Shown: one piece after another, positions 26,083-34,483 of the stretch
How the letters are laid out: the number at the start of each line of letters is the position of its first letter
How positions within the stretch are numbered: position 1 is the first letter of the stretch
NCBI GenBank assembly: GCA_022826195.1
Contig: JAJDVI010000072.1
Location: 1 to 45,703 of the forward strand
Source: Acidobacteriota bacterium
GTDB lineage: Bacteria > Acidobacteriota > Vicinamibacteria > Marinacidobacterales > Marinacidobacteraceae
Reading direction: 5' to 3'
Length of the DNA: 45,703 bases
Position numbers and translations under genes: made by a program
The notes under the pieces: generated by a model
Database searches by the model: none
What the model saw: only the letters and a program-made list of their open reading frames with translations
Told to the model about the DNA's origin: nothing

Positions 26083-26253
26083 TCAGGAACCGATCAGTTC
26101 CGCGATACGGGTCCCGAGAAAGACGGGCCACACGAAAAGGCCCAGGAAGCCGCGCCAGAAGCCCAGGTCCAGGAAACCGATGGTGAACAGCCACCCGACC
26201 ATCCAGAGGCCGAAGCCGAGTCCACCCTGATCGATCTTGATCCGCTGGGTCAC
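26083..26253 (-). CDS. Small membrane protein
   Basis: A 56-residue protein with two hydrophobic segments (GLWMVGWLFTIGFLDLGFW and GFLGLFVWPVFLGTRIAEL) after a short charged start (TQRIKIDQGG). The GTG at 26253 is chosen because GGAGGAG lies nine bases upstream; another GTG lies at 26271. The function is unknown. It lies downstream of the SDR gene on the same strand. Confidence 0.65.
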   Translation of the reverse strand: MTQRIKIDQGGLGFGLWMVGWLFTIGFLDLGFWRGFLGLFVWPVFLGTRIAELIGS

Positions 26254-26312
26254 TCGAGATCGCTCCTCCACGACCGGATCATGCTATCGCCACGGGGTGC
26301 GGGAGCATTCCG

Positions 26313-27140
26313 TCAGGGCGCCTGCGGACGGCCCGAGAAGGTGTCCATGGCGGCGTGGATGCCGAAGAACGACGCAATCGGATCGAGCCAGCGGGCGGGG
26401 AGCAGGCGCAGCAGTTTCAGCGAGTGGACGAACCAGGGAAGGACGACCACGGCGCGATTCTTCTCGACCGCGCGGATGACGGCGTCGGCGACCCTCTCCG
26501 GTTCCAGGATCGGCAGCAGGAAGGGGAAGCGGGTGCGGACGCCGGCGAACATGCCGGTGTTCACGAAGAACGGGCAGATCAGGCTGGTTCCCACCCCGGG
26601 CGCCGTCCGGCGCAGCTCCGCCCGCAGCGATTCATGGAAGCCGACCGCGCCGAACTTGGAAGCGCAGTAGTCGGAAAGCCGGGAAGCCCCGATCAGGCCG
26701 CCCGCCGACGCCATCGTGACCACGTGCCCGGACCCGGCTTCGATCATGGCCGGCAGCACTGCCTGGGTCGTCCAGAAAAGCGCGGCGGTGTTGATCCGGA
26801 GGGTTCGCTGCACTTCCTCCGGCGCCAGCTCCGTCAGAGGTTTCCCGGAGACCACTCCGGCGTTGTTGACCAGGACGTCCACGCTGCCGAAAGAAGCCGC
26901 GAGACGCTCCGCCGCTCTCGCGACCGCGTCGGGATCCCCGACATCCACCGCTTCCGAAACGACGAGCTGATTCCCGCGCGGACGGGCGGCGGCAATCCGC
27001 GCGGCCGCATCCGGCAGCGCCCTCGGGTTCACGTCCCAGATGGCGACGTGGGCGCCGCGCGCCGCGGCTCCCCGGGCGATCAGCAGCCCCATGCCCTGCG
27101 CGCCACCCGTAACCAGCGCGCGGCGACCGTCCAGCTTCAA
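26313..27140 (-). CDS. Short-chain dehydrogenase/reductase
   Basis: A 275-residue classical SDR. Cofactor motif TGGAQGMG (near 12), NNAGVV (near 90), catalytic Ser in MASAGG and Tyr/Lys in YCASK. The C-terminal stretch with VHSLKLLRLLPARWLDPIAS resembles membrane-associated SDRs acting on lipids, retinoids or steroids. Its ATG overlaps the symporter stop by four bases (ATGA), so it is the last gene of that operon. Substrate unknown. Confidence 0.9.
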   Translation of the reverse strand: MKLDGRRALVTGGAQGMGLLIARGAAARGAHVAIWDVNPRALPDAAARIAAARPRGNQLVVSEAVDVGDPDAVARAAERLAASFGSVDVLVNNAGVVSGKPLTELAPEEVQRTLRINTAALFWTTQAVLPAMIEAGSGHVVTMASAGGLIGASRLSDYCASKFGAVGFHESLRAELRRTAPGVGTSLICPFFVNTGMFAGVRTRFPFLLPILEPERVADAVIRAVEKNRAVVVLPWFVHSLKLLRLLPARWLDPIASFFGIHAAMDTFSGRPQAP

Positions 27141-28585
27141 CGCGACTCACCCGCCGGACGCGCGAAATACGGCGCGAGCGCCGACTCGGGAGGTGGGGCG
27201 GTGAACCGGCTCACCGCCACTCCCAGCACGAGCGAAACCACGACGCCCGGCGCTGCGGGATGGACCAGTTCCGGACCCCAGCCGGGCCAGGGCAGCACCC
27301 CGCTCTGCCAGACGAAGACTCCCGCGACGCCCCCGACCATGGCGGCCAGGGCGCCCTCCCGGGTGAGACCCCGCCAGAGCACGCCGAGCACGACCGGCAC
27401 GAAGAACGCGCTCGCCATGATCGCGGTGAAGAGCAGCACGATGAACTGCACCAGTTCCCCCTCGCCGACGCCGCTCAGGATCAGCACCAGCGGCGCGATG
27501 CCGACGATCAGGATCCCGAGCCGGGCCGCCAGCATCCTCGCCCGCGGGCTGGCCCCGGGCCTGAAGACGCCCAGGAGATCGTGGGAGAGCGCCGATCCGG
27601 CCACCAGCAGCAGCGAGTCCACGGTGGACATGATCGCCGAAACCACGGCGGCCAGCAGCACCGTGCCCAGGATGGGGGGCAACGCGTAGGAGGCGATCAT
27701 GGGCATGGCCAGGTCCCCGCTCGGGAGGATGGGGAACAGTCCCATGGCCCCGAGCGCGATGAGGAAGACCAGCAGGTTCACTCCGGTGGCCACGATCATG
27801 GCCAGAAACAGACCCCGGCGGATCTCGCGCTGGCCGCGCATCGCATAGAGGCGCACAAGTTTCTCCGGGGTGGCGATCCCCCCGAGGAGGAAGGAGATCC
27901 CCATCGTGAAGAGCAGCACGCCGGGAAGGGCGCCGAACTCGAAGGCCCCGGGCCGCAGGGTCTCGACGGCGGCGAACAGCGGGCCCGGTCCGCCGAGCAG
28001 GCGGAAGACCATCGGGACCGCCACCAGGGCGCCGATCACCATGACCACCAACTGCACGAGGTCGGTGTAGACCACCGCCACCATGCCGCCGATCGCGGTG
28101 TAGGCGAGCAGGATGACGGTGAAGAACACCATGCCCCAGACCGCCGGAATCCCGAACACGGTCTCGGCGATCAACCCGCCGGCGATCACCTGCGCCTGCA
28201 CGTACACGGTGGCGGCGATCAGGATCACCACCGCGGCGAGCGCCCGGGCCCGCCGGCTGTAGTAGCGCCGCTCGATGAACGCCGGCAGGGTCAGCTCCCG
28301 GGTGCGGGCGAAGCGCGGGCCCAGGACGCCGGCCATGAACCAGTAGCTGAACGGGATGAAGAGCACGAGCCAGGTGAACTCCCAGCCCACCGTGTGAATC
28401 ACCCCCACGGTGCCGATGTAGGTGCCCGCGCTCGCGTGGGTGGCGGCGAGCGTGGCGCCGCCGAGCAGCCAGCCGAGCTTGCCCCCGGCGATCCAGTAGT
28501 CGCCCTCGGTGCGGGTACGCCGGAGCGCCACCACCCCGATGGCGAAGATCGCCGCGAGGTAGGCGCCGAAGACGATCGCTGTCAA
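27137..28585 (-). CDS. Sodium:solute symporter (SSF family)
   Basis: A 482-residue protein with about 13 transmembrane segments and the SSF core (DYWIAGGKLGWLLGGATLAA, ASAGTYIGTVG, AYTAIGGMVAVVYTDLVQ, AVVSAIMSTVDSLLLVAGSA). These carriers import small organic molecules with sodium. The neighbouring dipeptidase suggests amino-acid or peptide-derived substrates, but that is inference. It starts with TTG, which overlaps the stop of a 41-residue membrane peptide (TTGA), so its translation is probably coupled to that peptide. Confidence 0.9.
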   Translation of the reverse strand: MTAIVFGAYLAAIFAIGVVALRRTRTEGDYWIAGGKLGWLLGGATLAATHASAGTYIGTVGVIHTVGWEFTWLVLFIPFSYWFMAGVLGPRFARTRELTLPAFIERRYYSRRARALAAVVILIAATVYVQAQVIAGGLIAETVFGIPAVWGMVFFTVILLAYTAIGGMVAVVYTDLVQLVVMVIGALVAVPMVFRLLGGPGPLFAAVETLRPGAFEFGALPGVLLFTMGISFLLGGIATPEKLVRLYAMRGQREIRRGLFLAMIVATGVNLLVFLIALGAMGLFPILPSGDLAMPMIASYALPPILGTVLLAAVVSAIMSTVDSLLLVAGSALSHDLLGVFRPGASPRARMLAARLGILIVGIAPLVLILSGVGEGELVQFIVLLFTAIMASAFFVPVVLGVLWRGLTREGALAAMVGGVAGVFVWQSGVLPWPGWGPELVHPAAPGVVVSLVLGVAVSRFTAPPPESALAPYFARPAGESR

Positions 28586-28707
28586 GGCGGACCGTCCTCG
28601 GGTTGGTCACGGGACTCGCCGCGCTCGAGGCGCCGCATCCAGAACCAGTAGGCGAGCAGGATGGCGCCGAAGACGGCGAACAGTCCCCAGAAGGAAAAGC
28701 GGGTCAT
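28582..28707 (-). CDS. 41-residue membrane peptide, likely symporter small accessory protein
   Basis: The sequence is MTRFSFWGLFAVFGAILLAY, one transmembrane segment, then a charged tail (WFWMRRLERGESRDQPEDG). It overlaps the upstream gene (ATGA) and the symporter gene (TTGA), which is strong evidence of translation. Small one-helix peptides encoded just before SSF transporters are known as symporter small accessory proteins. I assign it to that group by size, topology and position, not by sequence identity. Confidence 0.75.
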   Translation of the reverse strand: MTRFSFWGLFAVFGAILLAYWFWMRRLERGESRDQPEDGPP

Positions 28708-29318
28708 CGGCGGCTCGTCCCGGCGGGACGAGGCGGCGCGAGGAGCCGGCGCGCTCCGAAGGCGCCGAGTCCGATCAGGAGGAGGGCCAGGGCCCCGTCC
28801 ACGAACGTGGTCAGGCCGATCGCGAACTCCTCCTCGGGCACGAGCCGGAACCTGAGCATGGACGGGGGCGCTGGCAGGTCGACGCCGATGCCGCGGCTCT
28901 CGGCGCCACCCGCCGTAAGCGCCGGAAAGGCGTCGGCGATCCGGAACCCGGCAGGCGGGGTGATGCTTGCCGCGAACGCGGAGTCGGCTCCCGGTTCGGG
29001 AGCTTCGTCGGGGAGCGGGACGGGGACGCGGATCCAGCCCGCCTCGTCAGCCTGCGCGCTGTCCCGGAACAGGAGTGCTCCGTCCGGGCCCCGCTCGAAG
29101 GACATCGGCAGCCGGCGCCAGGCGGTCTCCGGGGACGGCGCGAGGACGTGAAACGCTGCGGAACCGGCGAACGGATGGTTCGGGGGGATTCGCGTGCGGA
29201 CCGTTGCCCGGGCGGGACTCTCGAAGTCCACCGTCATCTCCGCCGTCTCCGGTTGAGCGGAGGCCGCGCCCGCCGGAAGGAATAGAACCAGCCCCAGACA
29301 ACGGAGAGCGTGGGGCAC
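28704..29318 (-). CDS. Exported protein with C-terminal membrane anchor, unknown function
   Basis: A 204-residue protein with an N-terminal signal peptide (CLGLVLFLPAGAASAQ), a soluble beta-rich body (RTRIPPNHPFAGSAAFHVLA, WIRVPVPLPDEAPEPG) and a C-terminal membrane helix (GLTTFVDGALALLLIGLGAF) with an Arg-rich tail. The layout is a type I membrane protein with its body outside. It starts five bases after the dipeptidase stop and overlaps the small peptide gene, so it belongs to the dipeptidase-symporter operon. It may be a partner of the transporter; I do not recognise a family. Confidence 0.75.
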   Translation of the reverse strand: MPHALRCLGLVLFLPAGAASAQPETAEMTVDFESPARATVRTRIPPNHPFAGSAAFHVLAPSPETAWRRLPMSFERGPDGALLFRDSAQADEAGWIRVPVPLPDEAPEPGADSAFAASITPPAGFRIADAFPALTAGGAESRGIGVDLPAPPSMLRFRLVPEEEFAIGLTTFVDGALALLLIGLGAFGARRLLAPPRPAGTSRR

Positions 29319-29323
29319 TCGGT

Positions 29324-30538
29324 TTACGCCCAGACGTCCCTCAGCACCCGGAGCGCGTTCCCGCCCATCACCTTGCCGATGTCCTCGTCGGAGTAGCCGT
29401 GCTTCACCAGCCAGCGCAGGATGTTCTTCGAGCCCTCCACCGGGTTTTCAATGCCCGCGACGTAGGGAACCCGGTCGAAGGCGGGGGCCCCGCTGCCGGT
29501 GCTGGCCTTCCTGATGGAGAGCGCCGCCGCATAGACCCCGTGGAGCCCGACGTGGTCGCCGAACACCGTGTCGGGACCGAAACCGACGTAGTCCACGCCC
29601 ACGAGGTCCTTCACGTACTCGAAGTGCTCCATGAAGGACTCGAGGTTGTGCCGGGGATGGTTCTTCGTGAGCGTCGTGTGCGGGGCCGCCTCGATCCCGA
29701 TGATGCCGCCCTTGTCGGCACAGGCCTGCAGCACGTCGTCCGGGGCCATCCGCCGGGTGTTCCAGAGCGAGCGGGCGCCGATGTGGGTGATCGAGACGGG
29801 CTTCTCGCTCGCCGCGATGACGTCGAGGGTCGTCTGGTCGCCGCAGTGCGCGGTGTCGATCAGCATCCCGACCTTGTTCATGCGCTCGACGACCTGGTGC
29901 CCGAACGCGGTCAGCCCCCCGTCGTTCGCTTCCTTCAGCCCGCTCCCGAGCGCGTTCGACTCGCTGTAGGTGATCCCCATCTCGCGGACGCCGAACCCGT
30001 GGAGGACCTCCACGCGGTCGAGTTCGTTCTCGATGGGCGCCGCGCCCTCGATGGCGGCCACCCAGGCGATCCGTCCCTCGGCGTGGGCCCGGAGGATGTC
30101 GTCCACCGTCCGGCAGTGAATGAGGAAGTCCTGGTGGGCGATGTCGGCGAGGCGCATCCCGAGGTCGTGGAGGACCTCGTTCCACTTCCAGCCCGTGCGC
30201 GACTCGATCCGGCAGATGCCGTCGAGCAGGTTGTCGAACACGCAGTCCCAGTCGGACTGGGCGAGCGCCTCGAAGGGGGTGAAGACCCTGCCCTCCCGAA
30301 CGTAGGCGGGGGTCCGGTGGATGTCCCGCGGAAAGCTGCCGAGATGTTCGTGCAGCGAGATCAGCACCAGCTCGCGGGCGAGGCGCTCCGCGCGGGCCTC
30401 GTCGTCGGCGGACAGCGGAACCGGGTGCGCCGGGAAGAGTTCGGCGTCCTCCACCAGGTCTTCCGGCGGGTAGTCCTCGCCCGGAGTCAGATAACCGAAG
30501 GAGCGGTACCCGTCGGCGCCGCGCTTTTGTCGTCCCAT
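29324..30538 (-). CDS. Peptidase M19 (renal dipeptidase-like) metallohydrolase
   Basis: A 404-residue protein of the amidohydrolase fold. M19-like features in order: HEHLGSFPRD (metal site, in place of the usual DGHND), AIEGA (bridging Glu near 178), MGITYSESNALGSG, MLIDTAHCG (metal His), SITHIGARS and VGFGPDTVFGD. Classic members cut dipeptides and some beta-lactams with two zinc ions. The DGHND variation and an N-terminal 50-residue extension suggest a divergent subgroup. No signal peptide is evident. It heads a minus-strand operon with a membrane-anchored protein, a small peptide, an SSF symporter and an SDR. Confidence 0.88.
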   Translation of the reverse strand: MGRQKRGADGYRSFGYLTPGEDYPPEDLVEDAELFPAHPVPLSADDEARAERLARELVLISLHEHLGSFPRDIHRTPAYVREGRVFTPFEALAQSDWDCVFDNLLDGICRIESRTGWKWNEVLHDLGMRLADIAHQDFLIHCRTVDDILRAHAEGRIAWVAAIEGAAPIENELDRVEVLHGFGVREMGITYSESNALGSGLKEANDGGLTAFGHQVVERMNKVGMLIDTAHCGDQTTLDVIAASEKPVSITHIGARSLWNTRRMAPDDVLQACADKGGIIGIEAAPHTTLTKNHPRHNLESFMEHFEYVKDLVGVDYVGFGPDTVFGDHVGLHGVYAAALSIRKASTGSGAPAFDRVPYVAGIENPVEGSKNILRWLVKHGYSDEDIGKVMGGNALRVLRDVWA

Positions 30539-30652
30539 GAATCGATGCTACCAGCGGGGGAGCGCCAGCCTTCAGACCGGCATCCCGCCCGCGAGAGGCT
30601 CAGGTCCCGCGATGTCCCACGGTTGCGGCCGGTGGCCCCAAGCGTTATCTTA

Positions 30653-30669
30653 CTTTGGGCTTACCAAAG
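30653..30669. promoter_or_regulatory. Palindromic operator candidate for the AbrB/PIN pair
   Basis: CTTTGG and CCAAAG form perfect six-base arms around GCTTA, in AT-rich DNA 19 bases before the antitoxin ATG at 30688. AbrB-fold antitoxins usually bind such inverted repeats over their own promoter. Confidence 0.5.
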
Positions 30670-30687
30670 ACCTGCCGGAGGGTTTCC

Positions 30688-30963
30688 ATGTCCAGGATCG
30701 AACCATCCACAACCACGCTTTCGACCAAAGGTCAGGTCATCCTGCCGAAACCGATTCGGCAGGCGCTCGGTTGGGAGGCGGGAGAGCGGCTGATCGTCGA
30801 ACGCACGCTCGACGGCGTACGGCTGAAGCCGGTGCCGATCTTCCCGAGGACCCGTGTCGAAGACGTCTCCGGATGCCTCGCGTTCGAGGGTACGCCGAAG
30901 TCGCTGGCGGAGATGGAGGCTGGCGTCCTGGCGGAAGCGAGACGGCGCCATGCGGGCGATTGA
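30688..30963 (+). CDS. AbrB/MazE-fold antitoxin
   Basis: A 91-residue protein. Residues 5-50 are the swapped-hairpin DNA-binding domain (LSTKGQVILPKPIRQALGW, GERLIVERTLDGVRLKP), and the helical C-terminal part would bind the toxin. GGAGGG lies seven bases before the ATG at 30688, which favours it over a start further upstream. It overlaps the toxin gene by 14 bases. Confidence 0.88.
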   Translation: MSRIEPSTTTLSTKGQVILPKPIRQALGWEAGERLIVERTLDGVRLKPVPIFPRTRVEDVSGCLAFEGTPKSLAEMEAGVLAEARRRHAGD

Positions 30964-31336
30964 CACGAACGTCGTCGTCCGTCATCTGGTGGGTGACGAT
31001 CCGGAGCAGGCGACCCGCGCGACAGCCGTGATCGCTGCGGGACAAGTCTTCGTGAGCACCACCGTCCTGCTCGAGAGCGACTGGGTTCTACGCAGTACCT
31101 ATGACTATTCCAGTACTCAGGTCGCCGCTGCGCTGCGCGCCCTTGCGGGTCTCGAGGAGGTAACCGTCGAGGACCCCCTCCTCCTCGCAGAAGCTCTGGA
31201 TCAAGCGGAACGGGGCATGGACTTCGCCGACGCGCTGCACCTCGGCGCTGCAACGCGGTGCGAAGCGATGCTGACGTTCGACCGCCGGTTCATCCGGGCC
31301 GCCGCGGACGCCCGCATAACGGTTCGGGAACCCTGA
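30950..31336 (+). CDS. PIN-domain toxin ribonuclease (VapC family)
   Basis: A 128-residue PIN protein with acidic ligands in AIDTNVVVRHL (Asp near 4), LLESDWVLRS (Glu near 43), GMDFADALHLG (Asp near 92) and LTFDRRFIR. It begins inside the antitoxin gene, so translation is coupled. Together with the RHH/PIN pair at 10.4 kb this is the second PIN system in the window, with a different antitoxin class. Confidence 0.9.
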   Translation: MRAIDTNVVVRHLVGDDPEQATRATAVIAAGQVFVSTTVLLESDWVLRSTYDYSSTQVAAALRALAGLEEVTVEDPLLLAEALDQAERGMDFADALHLGAATRCEAMLTFDRRFIRAAADARITVREP

Positions 31337-31428
31337 CTCCGGCCAAACGACCCTGACGACGTACCGGCCGGAAACACCGGCCTGCGGCCAGTCGCTGCGA
31401 AAACGCAGAACCGCCCGATCGCGGGGAC

Positions 31429-31455
31429 GGCTTGGAACGCCGACCTCCGGTCGGC
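31429..31455 (-). repeat. Dispersed intergenic repeat, inverted copy
   Basis: GGCTTGGAACGCCG followed by ACCTCCGGTCGGC is close to the reverse complement of a unit at 38786-38813 (GCCGGTCTGGAGACCGGC then GTTCCAAGCC). The region 31337-31676 holds no convincing gene; this repeat and its GC-rich surroundings are all I see in it. Confidence 0.55.
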
Positions 31456-31676
31456 ATCGCGCGGTAGCGCGAAACCGGCGCCGATAACGCAACGTCCTGG
31501 TCACTGACCTCCGCCTTCTCACCACTCCCAGGATTTCGGCCGTGCCGGAGAGCCCAGCCCACGCTGATAGCGTTCCGTGCCCCCCAGAGTAGGCCCGATT
31601 CGCGGAGCTGTTGCATGAGAACCTTCACGAAGCCGACCGTTTTCCTCGTCCTCCCGCCCGACTTCTTCGGCACCTG

Positions 31677-32078
31677 ATGTTGTCGAGAATTCCTGCGTTC
31701 GTATCGACGCCGGAGATGGCGTGCGATGCCATCCATCGCTTCGGGGGAGAGATCCGACGGAGCGCCGAGCTGGCGCGCCGCCTACCGTACGTCCATGCGT
31801 GGTACGCCGCCCGTGACGAGGATGGACGCTGGCGTTTCGGCCCCTCCAAATTCATTGGCTACGAGGGGCTCGATGCGGACACCTATCTGGAGCTCTCGCG
31901 GCGCGGCCTCGATGGACGAAAGACCGAGGCTCGACTTCGGGATCGGCAGTGGTTTGTGGAACTCGATTCGTCGTCCGACCTCTATCGCTCGGTATTTCGC
32001 GACCTACGCGACTTCGTCGCCGAATATGGCCAAGTAGCACGGCGCGGGGTACGCATCAACGTCCGCCCGGGCCCATGA
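31677..32078 (+). CDS. Hypothetical protein
   Basis: A 133-residue protein beginning MLSRIPAFVSTPEMACDAIH. The body has YVHAWYAARDEDGRWRFGPS, KFIGYEGLDADTYLELSRRG, LDGRKTEARL and WFVELDSSSDLYRSVFRDLR. It looks like a folded, real protein with aromatic and charged pattern, but I cannot name the family. Codon use matches the window. No clear ribosome binding site precedes the ATG, and a TTG start at 31611 is possible. Nearby genes (toxin pair, DUF4143 ATPase) suggest accessory DNA. Confidence 0.65.
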   Translation: MLSRIPAFVSTPEMACDAIHRFGGEIRRSAELARRLPYVHAWYAARDEDGRWRFGPSKFIGYEGLDADTYLELSRRGLDGRKTEARLRDRQWFVELDSSSDLYRSVFRDLRDFVAEYGQVARRGVRINVRPGP

Positions 32079-32230
32079 AGTCGTCGGCGTCGTTCACAGG
32101 ATCTTCCGGTCCGGATAGCGACATTCCCGGGCTAGTCAGGCCCGCAAGGGAGGGACCCAAAACGTCGGGCCACCGCTTGGCTAAGGACAACGCGAGCGCG
32201 TAGGTCCCGTCAACGCGACACAACCCGAAG

Positions 32231-33349
32231 CTACACCCAGTTCGACAGGAGCGCCACCGCCGGAGCGACCCGGATGCCCTCGGCGGTCTGGTAGTCCTTC
32301 TGCCCGGTGGCGGAGATCTGCCAGGCCGCCGCTTGCGGGAATCTGCGGCTGAAGTATCGAAGACCACGCTCAACGCGGGCATCAGACCACTTGCACTCCA
32401 CGAGCAGTCGTGGCTCACCACGGTCGGTGACGACGAAGTCCACCTCGTGGCCGTCCCGGTCCCGGAGATAGCGAAGTTCCAGATCGTCGCCCTCGATGTC
32501 CTGGCGCCAGTGGACCCACTTCAACAGGTGGCAGGCCACGAAGTTCTCGAAGCGCGGCCCGTCGCCCGGCGGTAGCGTCCAATCCAGGTGGTAGTGCTTC
32601 TGCTGTTTCCTGACCGCCCGGATCACGGGCGAGCCGAACGGGGCCAGTCGAAAGATGGCGTAGAGCCGCTCGGCGGCGTCGAGCCAGCCGCTCGCCGTCT
32701 TGTGGCTGATCCGAAGGTCCTCGCTCAACGCGTTGATGGAGAGCGGGGAGGCGACCCGTTCCGGCAGCGAGAGCATCATCAGTTCCAGTTGACCGAGGTC
32801 GCGGACGCCCTCGAGGGTGGCGACTTCTTCCTCGATCAGGCGGGATCGATGGTTTCTGGACCAGCGCCTCGCCTGGCGTTCGGTGCCCGAGAGCCACGGT
32901 TCCGGGAATCCGCCGAGCCGGATGAGATCCAGTACTTCGTCCCGGCTCCTGAGCCCCAGTTCCGCTACGGAAAAAGGATGTAGCCGCATCATCGAGTACC
33001 GCCCCTGCAGCGAATCTCCGCCGAAGCGATAGAGATCGAGACGGCCGCTGCCGGTCACCAGAATCCGCTGTCCGGCCGGACGGGAGTCGTAGACGCCCTT
33101 CAGGTAGTTGCGCCACTGCCGGTATTTGTGGATCTCATCGAACACCCACACATCGCTCGCCGGCAACTCCTCCCGCAGGATGCGGTCCCGGTCCGAACGG
33201 ACATCCCAGTTCAGATAGCCCGGCAAGGCTCCCGGCACGTTCTTCGCCAGCGTCGTCTTGCCCACCTGACGCGGACCGGCGACAAAGACCATGCGCCGTT
33301 CCAGGTCTTCCAGGACGTGCGAACCGAGGGCGCGAGGCCGGAGATCCAT
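32231..33349 (-). CDS. AAA ATPase with DUF4143 domain
   Basis: A 372-residue protein. Residues 18-160 are the ATPase, with Walker A GPRQVGKTTL (near 25) and Walker B DVWVFDEIHK (near 66). The middle part has winged-helix features (INALSEDLRISHKTASGWLD). The C-terminal DUF4143 part carries a restriction-nuclease-like core (DGHEVDFVVTDRGEPRLLVE, CKWSD), which may bind or cut nucleic acid. The family is common in accessory regions and its function is not established; defence or mobile roles have been proposed. A 42-nt palindrome lies 25 bases upstream of the start. Confidence 0.9.
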   Translation of the reverse strand: MDLRPRALGSHVLEDLERRMVFVAGPRQVGKTTLAKNVPGALPGYLNWDVRSDRDRILREELPASDVWVFDEIHKYRQWRNYLKGVYDSRPAGQRILVTGSGRLDLYRFGGDSLQGRYSMMRLHPFSVAELGLRSRDEVLDLIRLGGFPEPWLSGTERQARRWSRNHRSRLIEEEVATLEGVRDLGQLELMMLSLPERVASPLSINALSEDLRISHKTASGWLDAAERLYAIFRLAPFGSPVIRAVRKQQKHYHLDWTLPPGDGPRFENFVACHLLKWVHWRQDIEGDDLELRYLRDRDGHEVDFVVTDRGEPRLLVECKWSDARVERGLRYFSRRFPQAAAWQISATGQKDYQTAEGIRVAPAVALLSNWV

Positions 33350-33373
33350 CCCGGCAATGCTACGGCAAATTTC

Positions 33374-33415
33374 ACCCCAAGTCCAAAACTGCCGCGGCAG
33401 GTTTGGACTAAGGGT
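33374..33415. promoter_or_regulatory. 42-nt near-perfect palindrome upstream of the DUF4143 ATPase
   Basis: Two 21-base arms meet at 33394/33395 with no spacer (core AGTCCAAAACTGCCG and CGGCAGGTTTGGACT) and three mismatches. An extra half-site AAAACCTGCCG follows (33416-33426). It lies between the hydroxyacid dehydrogenase stop and the ATPase start, both minus strand. There is no T-run, so an operator or cruciform site is more likely than an intrinsic terminator. Confidence 0.6.
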
Positions 33416-33468
33416 AAAACCTGCCGAACGAAATCCGCTCTGGTCGGGGATCCCCCGGGGACCGAGCG

Positions 33469-34371
33469 CTAGTTCCCCCCGGCCGCGATGGTGATTCCGG
33501 CGGCGTCCTCGCAGTAGCGGGCGATGGCTGCGTGATCCTCGCGGGCGTGACCGCCCTCCACCAGCGTCTTCACGAACTGGCGGACGATCGTGGTAAACGG
33601 AATCGGGCTGGCGCTTCCGCCGGCGGCGGCGAGGGCGTTGTCGAGGTCCTTGAGATGCAGTTCCAGGCGGAAGCCCGGCTTCCAGTCGCCCGCGATCATC
33701 TTTCCCGCCTTGGCGTTCAGGACCGCGCTCCCGGCCAGCCCTCCCTGGATCGCGGCGACCACGACCGCGGGGTCAAGCCCCGACCGGACCGCGAAGACGA
33801 GCGCCTCGCCGACGGCCTGGATGTTCGCGGCCACGATCATCTGGTTCGCAAGCTTCACCGTGTTGCCGGCGCCGGCCGGGCCGCAGAGGACCGCGCTCTT
33901 TCCGAGAACGTCGAATACCGGACCGAGCGCCCGGAAGGCGGCCTCTTCACCCCCCGCCATGATCGCGAGTTCGCCGGCGATCGCGCCGGGCTCTCCGCCG
34001 CTCACCGGCGCATCCACGAAAGCGACGCCGCGTTCGCTGGCGGCGGCGGCGATCTTTCGGGAAACCCCGGGCTCGATCGAGGACATGTCCGTCACCAGCG
34101 ACGGAAGTTCCGGGGCGGCAAGGACGCCCTGCGGGCCGAGCATCACGAGCTCCGAGTCCGGCGAGTCCGGCAGCATCAGGATGACCGCATCCCGTCCGTT
34201 CGCGCACTCGGCGCCCGATCCCGCGCGCCTGGCGCCGGCGGCAACCAGTTCGTCCACCGGCCCGGGTGAGCGGCTGTGGACGGTGAGGTCGAACCCGGCG
34301 GCCAGCAGATTCTTCGCCATGGGTTTGCCCATGACCCCGAGACCAATGAATCCGATCGTGTGGAGTGACAT
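33469..34371 (-). CDS. NAD(P)-dependent 3-hydroxyisobutyrate dehydrogenase / tartronate semialdehyde reductase family
   Basis: A 300-residue beta-hydroxyacid dehydrogenase. The N-terminal Rossmann motif is GFIGLGVMGKPMAKNL, the substrate motif is DAPVSGGEPGA, and the catalytic Lys is in GNTVKLANQM (near 171). The all-helical C-terminal domain is complete. It reduces semialdehydes or oxidises 3-hydroxyacids; the exact substrate is not clear. It is transcribed away from the arsenosugar-type genes, with 112 bases between the starts, which must hold both promoters. Confidence 0.9.
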   Translation of the reverse strand: MSLHTIGFIGLGVMGKPMAKNLLAAGFDLTVHSRSPGPVDELVAAGARRAGSGAECANGRDAVILMLPDSPDSELVMLGPQGVLAAPELPSLVTDMSSIEPGVSRKIAAAASERGVAFVDAPVSGGEPGAIAGELAIMAGGEEAAFRALGPVFDVLGKSAVLCGPAGAGNTVKLANQMIVAANIQAVGEALVFAVRSGLDPAVVVAAIQGGLAGSAVLNAKAGKMIAGDWKPGFRLELHLKDLDNALAAAGGSASPIPFTTIVRQFVKTLVEGGHAREDHAAIARYCEDAAGITIAAGGN

Positions 34372-34483
34372 GATGGACCGAGGCTACCACCGCGATCGGG
34401 TTGTTCCGGACGCTCTGGAGGCCTTCGGGATCATCCGCGCTAGCCTTGCGGATGACGACACAAGAATCGATTGGAGATGTTGG

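Noticed and set aside
26355-28651. Long plus-strand frames opposite the SDR and symporter
   Set aside because: Composition is His/Gln/Arg/Asp-rich noise typical of antisense frames in GC-rich genes; the minus strand carries clear transporter and dehydrogenase motifs.
31088-31736. Minus-strand frames of 145 and 148 residues
   Set aside because: They run opposite the PIN toxin and the hypothetical gene, lack motifs and ribosome binding sites, and are Arg-rich.
33590-34483. Upstream extension of the AhpD-like protein
   Set aside because: The extension overlaps the hydroxyacid dehydrogenase on the other strand and is Ser/Ala/Pro-rich noise; homology and a ribosome binding site place the start at 34484.
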